Shown: positions 33,645 to 42,798 of the stretch, piece after piece
How positions within the stretch are numbered: the first letter of the stretch is position 1
Layout: each line of letters begins with the position of its first letter
Assembly (NCBI RefSeq): GCF_026262575.1
Contig: NZ_JAPKFL010000007.1
Coordinates: forward strand, 154,243-218,242
Origin: Streptomyces marinisediminis
GTDB lineage: Bacteria > Actinomycetota > Actinomycetes > Streptomycetales > Streptomycetaceae
Reading direction: 5' to 3'
DNA length: 64,000 nt
Position numbers and translations under genes: made by a program
The notes under the pieces: model-generated
Told to the model about the DNA's origin: nothing
Seen by the model: only the letters and a program-made list of their open reading frames with translations
Databases searched by the model: none

Positions 33645-35318
33645 TCACCCCTGGTGGCGGGCGGCGCGGTGCGCCCACAGGGCGGAGCCGGGGGCGGCGA
33701 CCACCAGCCACAGGGCCCAGGGGAGGGGGAGCGCGGCGGCGTGCACCGTGGCGGCCAGCGGCGGGACGGTGCACAGCAGGGCGCCCAGGGGGCCGCGGGC
33801 GTACCACAGGGCCATCTGGAAGGGCGCGGTGTTGCCGAACGGGGTCTCCACGCCGAGCGCGACGTGCGCGGGCAGGCCGCCGCGGTAGGCGCTCACCAGC
33901 GCCGCGCCCACCATCGTCGGCGCGGCGAGGAGCAGCACCGGCCAGCCGGGGTGCCCCGCGCCGGTGAGGGCGCCCGCGCCGCAGACCCCCAAGAGCCCGG
34001 CGAGCAGGGCGGCGGCCGGGAGGAGGCCGTGCCGCAGCGCCAGCCCGCCGCGGGAGTAGGGCAGCGGCCCGGCCCGGCGCGGATCGTCCCCGTCGACGCG
34101 GGCGGGCTCGGCCAGTTGGGCGGCGGCCAGGTAGAGGGCACCGAGTGCCAGGGCCGACACCAGCACCTGGTACCGCAGCCCGTCGGCCGGGGCGGCGGCC
34201 GTCAGCAGCACCGCGGCGGTCAGCGCGACGGCGGCCCCCAGCACGCGGGCCGGGGCGCGCAGCAGGCCGGTGGCGTCGCGCCAGGGGACCAGCAGCCACC
34301 GGCGCCGGGGCACGGGCAGCCGCACCCGGGACCGGCCGACCGCCTGGTGCGGGGCGCGCAGCGTCTGCCGGGCCGCCCGCAGCCGCAGCGAGAACAGCGA
34401 CGCCGTCACCGCGCGGACGAGGTGGGCGCGCCGGCGCAGCGCCTCCCCGGGCACGCCCGGCGCGGCCCGCGCGCACCAGACCGCCGCGGCCCCGAGCAGC
34501 GCGGCGGTCAGCGCGCAGGCCACCGGCCACCGCGGCGCCCCTGCGCCGACCGCCGCCACCAGGGGCTGCACCGCCCACCCCCACGGCCCCGACCACAGCA
34601 GCACCGGTCCCAGCCAGTCCGGCACCCGCGCGGCCAGTGCGCACGCCGCGAGCGCCGCGAGGCCGCCGAGCACCACCCAGCCGGACGCGCGCAGACGGCG
34701 GCCGAGCCGGAGCACGGCGCGGTCGTACCGCTCGACGAGCACGCCCACCGCCACGCAGCCCAGCCCGAGCGCGGCACCCGCCCACGCCCCCGCCGCCGCC
34801 CCCGCGCCCACGGCCGCGCCGGGGAGCGTGCCGAGCAGGAACCCGGCCGCCGCGCCCGCCGCGCCGCCCGCGAGCGCGGTGCCGCAGGCGACGGCCGCCA
34901 GCCGGGGCAGCAGCAGCCGGCGCCGCAGCAGCGGCTGCGGCAGCGCCCACCAAGCGGTGGCCGGGTCGACGCCGACGGGGCCGTGCCAGGCGGCGTGGCG
35001 GGCGGCGAGCACCGGCCCGGCGGCCCACAGCGCGGGCAGCGCGACGGCGAGCGCGGCCGGCCACCCGGCCGCGCCGGGCACGCGCTGCCACCAGGCGCCC
35101 TCGGCGGCGGCGAGCAGGTACGGCGCGCCCAGCACGGCCGCGACGAGCAGGACGCCGTAACCGGTCACCAGGGCGCCGCGCCGGCGCTCCCGCCGCCCCC
35201 GGCGGTCCGCCGCGCGCAGGTGGGCCAGCGCGCGGCGGGTCGCGGCGTCCCGGGCGTGCGCGTCCCGGGCGGGCGCGTCCGGCGCCCCGGGCCGGCCGGG
35301 GTCCGCGTCAGCGCGCAT
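33645..35318 (-). CDS. DUF6297-like membrane protein, probable ABC permease partner
   Basis: A 557-residue membrane protein with about ten or more hydrophobic helices rich in Ala/Leu/Gly and an Arg-rich N-terminal 50 residues. Its start overlaps the end of the ATP-binding gene by 11 bp. The pairing with a lone ABC ATPase and the large irregular membrane protein match the DUF6297-ABC pairs of Streptomyces. Cargo unknown; permease role is inferred from the operon. Confidence 0.65.
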   Translation of the reverse strand: MRADADPGRPGAPDAPARDAHARDAATRRALAHLRAADRRGRRERRRGALVTGYGVLLVAAVLGAPYLLAAAEGAWWQRVPGAAGWPAALAVALPALWAAGPVLAARHAAWHGPVGVDPATAWWALPQPLLRRRLLLPRLAAVACGTALAGGAAGAAAGFLLGTLPGAAVGAGAAAGAWAGAALGLGCVAVGVLVERYDRAVLRLGRRLRASGWVVLGGLAALAACALAARVPDWLGPVLLWSGPWGWAVQPLVAAVGAGAPRWPVACALTAALLGAAAVWCARAAPGVPGEALRRRAHLVRAVTASLFSLRLRAARQTLRAPHQAVGRSRVRLPVPRRRWLLVPWRDATGLLRAPARVLGAAVALTAAVLLTAAAPADGLRYQVLVSALALGALYLAAAQLAEPARVDGDDPRRAGPLPYSRGGLALRHGLLPAAALLAGLLGVCGAGALTGAGHPGWPVLLLAAPTMVGAALVSAYRGGLPAHVALGVETPFGNTAPFQMALWYARGPLGALLCTVPPLAATVHAAALPLPWALWLVVAAPGSALWAHRAARHQG

Positions 35319-36006
35319 GCGGATCGGCCGCCGGTTCCGGTGGGGCGGCCGGGCGGCCGGACTCCAGTGCGAGCACCCGGTCGGCGGCGCGCTCGGTGAG
35401 GCGGGCGTCGTGGGTGGCCAGGAGGACGGCGGCGCCGCGCCGCGCGTGGGCGCGCAACCGGTCGGTGAGCCGGGCGCGCGCCCGGGCGTCCAGGCGCTGC
35501 TCGGGCTCGTCGAGCAGCAGCAGCGCGTGCGGGCGGACGAACGCGGTGGCCAGCAGCAGCGCCTGCGTCTGGCCGGAGGACAGCGCCGCGGGCAGCGCGT
35601 CGGCCCGGTCGGTGAGGCGGTGGGCGGACAGCTCGCGGGCGACGGCCGCCTCGGCGTCCGCGTCGCGCAGCCCGTGGGCGAGGGCGACGAAGCGCAGGTG
35701 CTCGCCCACCGTGAGGTCCGGGTAGAAGGACGCCGCGTCCAGCACGGCGGCGATCCGGGCGCGGGTGGCCGGCTCGTCCTCGTCGACCTCGGCGCCGTCG
35801 AACACCACGCGGCCCGCCGTGGGACGCTCCCGGCCGGCCGCCAGCCGCAGCAGCGTGGACTTGCCGCAGCCGTTGGGCCCGACCAGCGCCACGCACTCCC
35901 CCGGCGCGACGGTCAGCGAGACGCCGTGCAGCACCTCGCGCTCGCCGTAGCGGTGCGCGACCTCCCGTACGGCCAGCAGCGCGGCACCGCGCTCCGACTC
36001 CGCCAT
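35308..36006 (-). CDS. ABC transporter ATP-binding protein
   Basis: A 232-residue nucleotide-binding subunit. Walker A is GPNGCGKSTLLRLAAG (about residues 42-57), signature ALSSGQTQALLLA (LSSGQ instead of LSGGQ), Walker B HALLLLDEPEQRLD and switch His LLATHDARL. ATG 36006 lies after GAGGGGTGG; a GTG at 36012 is possible. It precedes and overlaps the membrane partner gene, with which it probably forms an exporter. Confidence 0.87.
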   Translation of the reverse strand: MAESERGAALLAVREVAHRYGEREVLHGVSLTVAPGECVALVGPNGCGKSTLLRLAAGRERPTAGRVVFDGAEVDEDEPATRARIAAVLDAASFYPDLTVGEHLRFVALAHGLRDADAEAAVARELSAHRLTDRADALPAALSSGQTQALLLATAFVRPHALLLLDEPEQRLDARARARLTDRLRAHARRGAAVLLATHDARLTERAADRVLALESGRPAAPPEPAADPHAR

Positions 36007-36121
36007 CCCCACCCCTCACCGTGCGTCGGCGTCCATGGTGCCAGGGCCGGTAGCCTGCCGACCGGGCCGCACCACGCGCGCCGCAGGGCCGTCGAGCAGC
36101 ACGTCGCCAGGAGGGCATCGC

Positions 36122-36877
36122 ATGAGCAGCCGGACCGCCGTCGTCACCGGAGCCAGCAGCGGGATCGGCGCCGCGACCGCGCGGCGGCTCGCCACGGCCG
36201 GGTACCGCGTCGTGCTCACCGCGCGCCGCGCGGACCGCGTCGCGGAGCTCGCGCGGGAGCTGGCGGACGCCGGGCACGCGGCCGAGGCCCACCCCCTCGA
36301 CGTCACCGACCGGGCGGCCGTCGACGCCTTCGCCACCGCGCTGGGCCCGGTGGACGTGCTGGTCAACAACGCGGGCGGCGCGCTCGGCACCGACCCGGTG
36401 GCCACCGGCGACCCGGCCGAGTGGCGCACCATGTACGAGGTCAACGTGCTCGGCGTGCTGCACATGACGCAGGCCCTGCTGCCCGCGCTCACCGCGTCCG
36501 GCGACGGCACGGTGGTCGTCGTCTCCTCCACCGCGGGGCTCGCCGTCTACGAGGGCGGCGCCGGGTACTCCGCCGCCAAGTACGGCGCCCACGCCCTGAC
36601 GGAGACGCTGCGCCTGGAGCTGTGCGGGGAGCCGGTGCGCGTCATCGAGATCGCCCCCGGCATGGTGCGCACCGAGGAGTTCGCGCTCACCCGCTTCCGG
36701 GGCGACGCCGAGCGGGCCGACGCCGTCTACGCGGGTGTGCCGGACCCGCTGAGCGCGGAGGACGTCGCCGACACCATCGCCTGGGCGGTGACCCGGCCGG
36801 CCCACGTCAACGTCGACCTGCTCGTCGTCCGGCCCCGCGCGCAGGCGTCCAACCGCAAGGTGCACCGCACCGGCTGA
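36122..36877 (+). CDS. SDR family NAD(P)-dependent oxidoreductase
   Basis: A 251-residue classical short-chain dehydrogenase. The nucleotide motif TGASSGIG is at residues 9-16, NNAG near residue 82, catalytic Ser in VVVVSSTAGLA and Tyr/Lys in GYSAAKYGAHAL. PGMVRTEEF follows, resembling YdfG-type serine/3-hydroxy acid dehydrogenases. Arg at TARRADR suggests NADP preference. Single gene, divergent from the ABC pair. The substrate is unknown. Confidence 0.88.
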   Translation: MSSRTAVVTGASSGIGAATARRLATAGYRVVLTARRADRVAELARELADAGHAAEAHPLDVTDRAAVDAFATALGPVDVLVNNAGGALGTDPVATGDPAEWRTMYEVNVLGVLHMTQALLPALTASGDGTVVVVSSTAGLAVYEGGAGYSAAKYGAHALTETLRLELCGEPVRVIEIAPGMVRTEEFALTRFRGDAERADAVYAGVPDPLSAEDVADTIAWAVTRPAHVNVDLLVVRPRAQASNRKVHRTG

Positions 36878-36912
36878 CCACCGGCGGGGCGGGGGCGCCG
36901 GCCGCCCGGCCG

Positions 36913-38313
36913 TCAGGCGACGGGACCTACGGGGTGCGGCCCCGGGGCGGCCGGGTCGTCGGCGCTCCGGGCGTCCGGCACGGCCGACGGCGGCACGGCG
37001 GACCCGGCGGGCGGGGCCTTGGTGTCGGCGCCGACCGCGCGCCGGGTGCCGCCCGCCCACAGCAGCGCGCCCGCCAGCAGCACGGCCCCGCCGAGCAGCC
37101 AGGGCGCCGCCCCCGGTCGCAGCGCCCCGACGAGCAGACCGGTGAGGGCCCCGGCGGCCTGGAGCGCCAGGGACTGCACGGACAGCGCGGTCGCCCGGGC
37201 GTCGCTCGCGACGCGGCGGTGCAGGAGGTCGTTCTCGTTGGGCCCGGCGGCGCCGAGCCCGAGGTAGACCAGGGCGTAGCCGGTGGCCGCGAGCACCGCG
37301 GCGAGCGCGCCGGTGAAGGCGGCCGTGGCGCCCAGCAGGAGCAGGCCGCCCGCCCCGGCCCCCAGGCTCACCAGGATCGCGCGCTCGCCGCCGCCCGCCA
37401 CCCGCGCGGTGACCGGCGCGAGGTGGCTGCCGAGGGCCGAGCAGACGAACCCGGCGCAGGCCACCAGGGCGAAGAGCACGGCGCCCGACTCCGCCGCGCC
37501 GGTCATCGACGCGGCCCGTCCGGGCGCGAGCAGCTCGATGGTGGCGAGGGCTCCCCCGGCCGCGCCCGCGCTGAGCAGCACCCGGCGCACCAGCGCGTCG
37601 CGCCCGCCCAGCCGCAGTCCGCTCGCGACGGTGACCGGCACCCCGCGCAGCACCTCGCGAGCGGTGACCGCCACACGGGGCGGCTCCCGCAGGGCGGCCA
37701 GGACGTACAGCACGAAGCCCAGCTCGCCCACCGCGCCCAGCAGCAGCGGCACGGACAGCGGTACCACCAGCCCGGACGTCGCCGCTTCGAGCCGGGAGGC
37801 GAGCGCGGCGTCGAGCCCCAGCAGCCAGGGCAGCAGACCCCCGAGCAGGACCCCGGCGGCGAGCGCCGCGGAGGTCGCCGACTCGCCCCGCGCCAGCCCG
37901 GTGCGCAGCTCCGCGTCGGGGCCGGCGCACGCGTGGACGGTGTCGACGTACCAGGCCTCGGCGGGCCCGCTCGACAGGGCGCGGCCCGCCCCCATCAGCA
38001 CCATGCCCCCGGTGAACGCCCAGGCGGTGGTGCCCAGCGCGAGGAAGGTGAGCGCGGCCAGGTTCAGCACACCGGCGGCGGCCAGGACGACCCGGCGGCC
38101 CACCACGTCGGACAGTCCTCCGGTGGGCAGCTCCAGCACGGCGGCGGTGAGCGAGTGCGCGGCGAAGAAGCCCGCGATGGCCGCCAGCGCCATGCCGCGC
38201 TCGGTGAACAGCAGCACGCCGGGGGCGATGGCCAGCCCCGCGGGCAGCCAGAACAGGGCGCTCACGGTGACGTAGCGCCGCCGGGCGGTGCGTGCCGCCC
38301 CGGCCGCGCTCAC
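36913..38313 (-). CDS. MFS transporter
   Basis: A 466-residue permease of about twelve helices. The intracellular loop 2-3 motif is ELPTGGLSDVVGRRVVL, typical of drug/H+ antiporters. The C-terminal 45 residues are Pro/Ala-rich and probably cytoplasmic. GTG 38313 overlaps the ArsR gene stop by 4 bp, so expression is coupled to that regulator and efflux of the ArsR ligand is the simplest model. Confidence 0.82.
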   Translation of the reverse strand: MSAAGAARTARRRYVTVSALFWLPAGLAIAPGVLLFTERGMALAAIAGFFAAHSLTAAVLELPTGGLSDVVGRRVVLAAAGVLNLAALTFLALGTTAWAFTGGMVLMGAGRALSSGPAEAWYVDTVHACAGPDAELRTGLARGESATSAALAAGVLLGGLLPWLLGLDAALASRLEAATSGLVVPLSVPLLLGAVGELGFVLYVLAALREPPRVAVTAREVLRGVPVTVASGLRLGGRDALVRRVLLSAGAAGGALATIELLAPGRAASMTGAAESGAVLFALVACAGFVCSALGSHLAPVTARVAGGGERAILVSLGAGAGGLLLLGATAAFTGALAAVLAATGYALVYLGLGAAGPNENDLLHRRVASDARATALSVQSLALQAAGALTGLLVGALRPGAAPWLLGGAVLLAGALLWAGGTRRAVGADTKAPPAGSAVPPSAVPDARSADDPAAPGPHPVGPVA

Positions 38314-39005
38314 GCGGCGCCGTCCGCGTCCGGCCCGGCCTGCGTCCGTCCCTGCTCCGCCCGCCGCGGTGGCGGCTCCGACCCGGGCTCCGGCGCCGGC
38401 TCCCCTTCCGGTTCCGCGGGAGCCGGCGGCGCCAGCGGGAGACCGGCGGCGAGGAACACGACGTGCTCGGCGCGCGGGTCGCCCGCGTCCCGGTCGGTCA
38501 GCGCCGTCAGCTTCTCCTCGACCACCGCGAACAGCTCGCTCAGCGACTCCGGCGTGAGCCGCGGCATCCAGTCGCCGATCCCGGACGGCTCCACCCACGC
38601 GCCGTCCAGCCGTCCGGCGGCCATGTCCGCCTGGTGCCGGGCGAGGGAGGCCCCCAGGTGCTCGATCTGGCGCCTGCGCATGAGGTCGACGAAGGCGCGG
38701 CTCTCCGGCGAGGCGTCCATGGCCGCGTTGTCCCACGAGGTCAGGGAGTGCGCCGCGCGCCACCGGCGCTCCCGGCCGTCCCGGTGCTCGGCCTCCACCA
38801 CGAAGTCGTACTTCGCCAGCACCCGCAGGTGGTAGCTGGTGGACGCGGACGACTCCCCGGTGACGGCGGCGAGTTCACTGGCCGTCGCGGGCCCCCTCTC
38901 CCGCAGCAGCCCCAGCAGCCGGACCCGCAGGGGGTGGGTGAGGGCCTTCAGGGCCGCCGCGTCCGCCACGGGGTCCAGTACGCGCTTGCGCTCGTCATCT
39001 GCCAT
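38310..39005 (-). CDS. ArsR-family transcriptional regulator
   Basis: A 231-residue protein. The winged helix is about residues 18-85 (LKALTHPLRVRLLGLLRERG, GESSASTSYHLRVLAKYDFV, RRWRAAHS). The remainder is helical with a Pro/Glu-rich tail. No obvious metal-binding Cys, so an organic ligand or protein partner is more likely than a metal. ATG 39005 is chosen over longer starts whose translation crosses the A/T-rich promoter. Controls itself and the MFS gene by inference. Confidence 0.82.
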   Translation of the reverse strand: MADDERKRVLDPVADAAALKALTHPLRVRLLGLLRERGPATASELAAVTGESSASTSYHLRVLAKYDFVVEAEHRDGRERRWRAAHSLTSWDNAAMDASPESRAFVDLMRRRQIEHLGASLARHQADMAAGRLDGAWVEPSGIGDWMPRLTPESLSELFAVVEEKLTALTDRDAGDPRAEHVVFLAAGLPLAPPAPAEPEGEPAPEPGSEPPPRRAEQGRTQAGPDADGAA

Positions 39006-39037
39006 GCCGGGAGCGTAGGAGCACCGGGAACACTTTG

Positions 39038-39065
39038 CCAAGAAGTTTTTGCAGAATTTGTTTGG
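39038..39065. promoter_or_regulatory. A/T-rich imperfect palindrome, probable ArsR operator
   Basis: CCAAGAAGTTTTTG (39038-39051) and CAGAATTTGTTTGG (39052-39065) are reverse complements at 10 of 14 positions, with no spacer. The block is strikingly A/T-rich for this genome and lies 33 bp upstream of the ArsR start. Confidence 0.5.
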
Positions 39066-39078
39066 GAAAACCATCGAG

Positions 39079-39110
39079 CCGGGCCCCACCGCCTGAGCGG
39101 CGGGGCCCGG
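39079..39110 (-). terminator. terminator of rtcB
   Basis: CCGGGCCCC pairs with GGGGCCCGG, with an inner CCGC/GCGG stem, immediately past the rtcB stop codon. It may also serve as a boundary to the ArsR promoter. Confidence 0.65.
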
Positions 39111-39113
39111 TGG

Positions 39114-40307
39114 TCAGCCCTTGACGCAGACGACCTGCCTGAGCCGGGCGACGATCTCCACCAGGTCCCGCTGCCGCTCGATGACCTGCTCGATCGGCTT
39201 GTAGGCGCTGGGGATCTCGTCCACCACGCCGGCGTCCTTGCGGCACTCCACGCCCCGCGTCTGCTCCGCCAGGTCCCGCGCGGTGAACCGCCGGCGCGCC
39301 TGGTTCCGGCTCATGCGCCGACCCGCCCCGTGCGAGGCGGAGTTGAACGACGCCGCGTTGCCCAGGCCCTTGACGATGTAGGAGCCGGTGCCCATGGAGC
39401 CCGGGATGATGCCGTACTCGCCACGGCCCGCGCGGATCGCGCCCTTGCGGGTGACGAGCAGGTCCCTCCCCTCGTACCGCTCCTCGGCCACGTAGTTGTG
39501 GTGGCAGGAGATCACCGGGTCGAACACCGGCCGGGCCTTCCCGAACTCCCTGCGCAGCACGTCGAGCGAGAGCGCCATCATCACCTCGCGGTTGCGCCGC
39601 GCGTACTCCTGCGCCCAGAACAGGTCGTTGCGGTAGGCGGCCATCTGCGGGGTGTCGGCGACGAACACGGCCAGGTCGCGGTCGACCAGGTCCCGGTTGT
39701 GCGGCAGCCGCCGCGCCTCCCCGATGTGGTACTCGGCCAGCTCCTTGCCGATGTTGCGCGATCCCGAGTGCAGCATGACCCACACGGCGCCGGACTCGTC
39801 GACGCAGAGCTCCCAGAAGTGGTTCCCGCCCCCGAGCGTGCCCATCTGCCGGGCGGCGCGCTCGCGCCGGAAGCGCACGGCCTCGGCCACGCCGTCGAAA
39901 CCCGCCCAGAAGGCGCCCCAGTCGGCCGTGGCCAGACCGTGCAGCCGGGCCGGGTCGACCGGGGTGTCGTGCGCCGCGCGCCCGACCGGGATGGCCGCCT
40001 CGATCCGCGACCGCAGCCGCGACAGGTCCCCGGGGAGGTCGTTCGCGGTCAGCGACGTGCGGACGGCCGACATGCCGCAACCGATGTCCACCCCGACCGC
40101 CGCCGGGCAGACCGCGCCGCGCATCGCGATGACCGAGCCCACCGTCGCGCCCTTGCCGTAGTGCACGTCCGGCATGACGGCCAGCCCCTCGACCCACGGC
40201 AGCGTGGTGGTGTTGCGCAGTTGCCGCATGGCGACGTCCTCGACGCCGGCCGGGTCCGCCCACATCCGGATCGGCACCCGGGCGCCCGGCACCTCCGTGT
40301 ACGGCAT
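39114..40307 (-). CDS. rtcB: RNA-splicing ligase RtcB
   Basis: A 397-residue GTP- and Mn-dependent RNA ligase joining 2',3'-cyclic phosphate or 3'-phosphate ends to 5'-OH. Signatures: MPDVHYGKGATVGSV, GVDIGCGM with the metal Cys, GGGNHFWE, MLHSGSRNIGKE, SCHHNYV and HGAGRRMSRNQA, which carries the guanylylated His. ATG 40307 begins MPYTEVPGARVP; GGGGGGAG lies about 12 nt upstream. No archease or rtcA gene is adjacent. Confidence 0.92.
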   Translation of the reverse strand: MPYTEVPGARVPIRMWADPAGVEDVAMRQLRNTTTLPWVEGLAVMPDVHYGKGATVGSVIAMRGAVCPAAVGVDIGCGMSAVRTSLTANDLPGDLSRLRSRIEAAIPVGRAAHDTPVDPARLHGLATADWGAFWAGFDGVAEAVRFRRERAARQMGTLGGGNHFWELCVDESGAVWVMLHSGSRNIGKELAEYHIGEARRLPHNRDLVDRDLAVFVADTPQMAAYRNDLFWAQEYARRNREVMMALSLDVLRREFGKARPVFDPVISCHHNYVAEERYEGRDLLVTRKGAIRAGRGEYGIIPGSMGTGSYIVKGLGNAASFNSASHGAGRRMSRNQARRRFTARDLAEQTRGVECRKDAGVVDEIPSAYKPIEQVIERQRDLVEIVARLRQVVCVKG

Positions 40308-41003
40308 GATCGCGTCAGCTCCCCCCTGCTCATGGACGACGACTCCCGCGCGGCAACGCCGACTTCGTGGCGGCCAGGGCGCGGGATCGGCTCCATTGTG
40401 GCCGCTCGCCACCACCGCGCGGCAACACGTTTTCCCCCCGGCACCGGCCGCACGACGCACCGGACCCCGGCGCGCACCGGGCGGCACGCGCGACGGACCA
40501 CGGCGCGGAACGGGGGCACGCGCCACGGACCACGGAGGCGGGGCACGGACGACACGGACACCGGGCACGGACGCGCGACGTGCCGACGCGCACGGCCCGG
40601 GCCCGTGCGCGGAACACGCGAGCGCGGTTCACCCGGGCATGGGGGGCGCCCCCGGAAGTCCCGGGCGCGGACGGCACGCGGTGCACCCCGAACGCACACC
40701 GCGCCCGTCAGCACGCGACGCGCGGGCGCGGAAGGCACCGGTACGCGACGCGCGGGCGACCGGTACGGCCGGGGCGCGCAGGTACGGCCGGGTGCCCAGG
40801 CGCGCGCGCAGGCGCCCGCCCCGCGGTGGCGTCCGCAGTGACGTTTCTCAACCCCCGCGCAAGCCGGACATAGCGCCGCATATACGCTGGCGGGCCGGAC
40901 GGCCGCGCGGCGCGTGCGGTAGACAATGGGTCTGCCGTCCCGACGACGGCGCGCCAGTGCCAGCTTGTTCTCGTCCGACCGTACGAGCCACCGGGAGGCC
41001 ACC
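40308..41003. other. 700-bp GC-rich region without a recognised gene
   Basis: Lies between divergent rtcB and a lipoprotein gene. The DNA from about 40430 to 40830 consists of degenerate GGCACGCG/GACGGACCACGG-type repeats, with TACGCGACGCGCGGGC repeated near 40715 and 40740. All frames are open mainly because A/T is scarce. The lipoprotein promoter must lie near 40860-40990, where A/T reappears. Confidence 0.5.
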
Positions 41004-41915
41004 GTGCAGCGCAGGACGTACCTGGGCGGCGTCGCGGTGCTCGCGGCGCTGACCGCGGTCGTGACCGGCTGCTCCGGGGTGTCCGGGCAGGGCGGCGGGG
41101 CCGGCGACGGCACGTCCGGCACGTCCGCCGAGGCCACCCCGGCGGCGCCGCCCGGCCGCTACCGCACGCTGCCCGAGCCGTGCGGCGCGCTGGGGCGGGA
41201 CGTGCTGCGCGGGGCGCTGTTCCCCGGCACGGAGTCGGACGGCGCGGGCGCCGAGGCGGTGGTGGCCGCCCTGGAGGGCGAGGCCGCCGTCACCTACGAC
41301 ACCGACCGGCGCGTCGGCTGCTCCTGGAAGAGCTCCACCGCGCTGGGCAGCCGCCACCTCACCGTGGACCTGGAACGCGTCGTCTCCTACGACCCGACGG
41401 TCAGCGACAACGACCAGGCGGCGGAGTTGTACGAGGAGCGCGCCGCCGAGGCCGACATCCCCGAGACGCCGCCACCCACGGAACCCGCGTCCGACGAGCC
41501 CACCGACGGGGCGACCGACGGCACGGCCGACGGCGGCGCCACCGACGGGGCGTCCCCCGTGGACGCGCCCGGCGCCGCGGACGGCACCACCGAGCGGACC
41601 GCACCGGAGCCGGACGCCGACGCCACGGGCGGCCCGGCCCGGGACGGGGCCACCGGCGCGCCGCCCCCCGACCCGGCGCTGGCCCCACGTCCCCTGGAGG
41701 GCGTCGGGGAGACGGCCTACCTCGACGACGAGCTGGTCACCGCCGACGCCGGGGTCCACCGCGACATCACGCTGGTCTTCCGCACGGGCAACGTCATCGT
41801 CACCGTCGAGTACGACCAGTGGTCCACCGACAAGCGCCGCCTGCCCGACAGCGGGGAACTGCAGGAACAGGCACTGCGCCTGGCCCGGCAGCTCGCCGAG
41901 CGGCTGGAGAGTTGA
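41004..41915 (+). CDS. lipoprotein, DUF3558-like, with acidic insert
   Basis: A 303-residue exported lipoprotein. GTG 41004 follows GGGAGG; the signal ends in lipobox TAVVTGC. The domain shows PCGALGRDVL, GCSWKSSTALGSRHLTVDLE and, after an insert, PLEGVGETAYLDDELV and NVIVTVEYDQW. Residues about 155-230 are a low-complexity Asp/Ala/Thr/Pro insert (DGATDGTADGGATDGAS). It is paralogous to the next gene, 41 bp downstream. Function unknown; DUF3558 lipoproteins are actinobacterial cell-surface proteins. Confidence 0.75.
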   Translation: MQRRTYLGGVAVLAALTAVVTGCSGVSGQGGGAGDGTSGTSAEATPAAPPGRYRTLPEPCGALGRDVLRGALFPGTESDGAGAEAVVAALEGEAAVTYDTDRRVGCSWKSSTALGSRHLTVDLERVVSYDPTVSDNDQAAELYEERAAEADIPETPPPTEPASDEPTDGATDGTADGGATDGASPVDAPGAADGTTERTAPEPDADATGGPARDGATGAPPPDPALAPRPLEGVGETAYLDDELVTADAGVHRDITLVFRTGNVIVTVEYDQWSTDKRRLPDSGELQEQALRLARQLAERLES

Positions 41916-41956
41916 CCCGAGACCGGGCAACCCGAGACTGGGAAAGCGAACACACC

Positions 41957-42670
41957 ATGCTCCACACCACCTCCTCCCCCGCCGCCCGGGCCGGTGCCGT
42001 CCGGCTGCGCCGCGCCCTGGCCCTGGCCGCCGTGCCGGTCCTGCTGGTCGCCGGCTGCTCGGGCGGCTCCGACGACAAGGGCGGCGAGGCCGCGCCGTCC
42101 CCCAGCGCGAGCAGCGCGCCGCCGGAGCCGGAGCCGGTGAAGTTCGCCGAACTGCCGGACGCCTGCTCGGTGCTGCCGAAGAAGACGGTCGAGGACGTCG
42201 TGCCCGGCGTGGAGAACGAGAAGGGCAAGGCCCTGCGCTCCAAGGACACCGACACCTACACGAGCTGCCTGTGGACGGGCCTGGACGAGTACGACTACCG
42301 CTCGCTCACCGTCTCCCTGCGCCGCTACGAGTCCGACCTCACCCTGGGCACCGGTGACGAGCGCGCCGCCCAGTACGCCGAGGAGCAGGTCGCCAAGGTC
42401 GGCGGCGACGAGGCGCACGCGTCGGTGAAGGAGGCGCCGCTGGAGGGCGTCGGCGACAGCGCGACCGGGGTCGGCTTCGACGCCGAGGTCAAGGACGGCG
42501 ACGCGGCGGGCGAGTACCGCCACCAGTTCATCGCCGCCCGCACCGCCAACGTCGTCGTGACCGTCGACTACTCGGGCACCGGGTTCGAGGACGCCAAGAC
42601 CCCGAGCGCCGACGCGATCCGCGAGGGCGCCGAGAAGGCCGCCAAGGCCGCCGTCGCCGGCGTCAAGTAG
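41957..42670 (+). CDS. lipoprotein, DUF3558-like
   Basis: A 237-residue exported lipoprotein with lipobox VLLVAGC, then a Ser/Pro linker. The domain LPDACSVLPKKTVEDVVPG, SCLWTGLDEYDYRSLTVSL, PLEGVGDSATGVGFDAEV and NVVVTVDYSG aligns with the preceding gene but lacks its long insert. The pair probably arose by tandem duplication and share a transcript. Function unknown. Confidence 0.75.
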   Translation: MLHTTSSPAARAGAVRLRRALALAAVPVLLVAGCSGGSDDKGGEAAPSPSASSAPPEPEPVKFAELPDACSVLPKKTVEDVVPGVENEKGKALRSKDTDTYTSCLWTGLDEYDYRSLTVSLRRYESDLTLGTGDERAAQYAEEQVAKVGGDEAHASVKEAPLEGVGDSATGVGFDAEVKDGDAAGEYRHQFIAARTANVVVTVDYSGTGFEDAKTPSADAIREGAEKAAKAAVAGVK

Positions 42671-42798
42671 CCCCGGCCACCCCGCACCCCCGCCCGGTTC
42701 GTGCCCCCGTCCCCCACGGGCATGCCCTTGACAACGTGTGCCAGGCTGGGCGCCGCTCACGCTTTCGAGGGCGTACCGCACCGGGAAGGGGTCCGCGC

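Noticed and set aside
35317..38835. 1172-residue plus-strand open frame
   Set aside because: Crosses the ABC ATPase gene antisense, then the SDR out of frame, then the MFS and ArsR genes antisense; not a single gene.
40430..40830. Repeat-rich region considered as a CRISPR array
   Set aside because: The repeats are short, degenerate and unevenly spaced, with no constant repeat-spacer structure and no cas genes.
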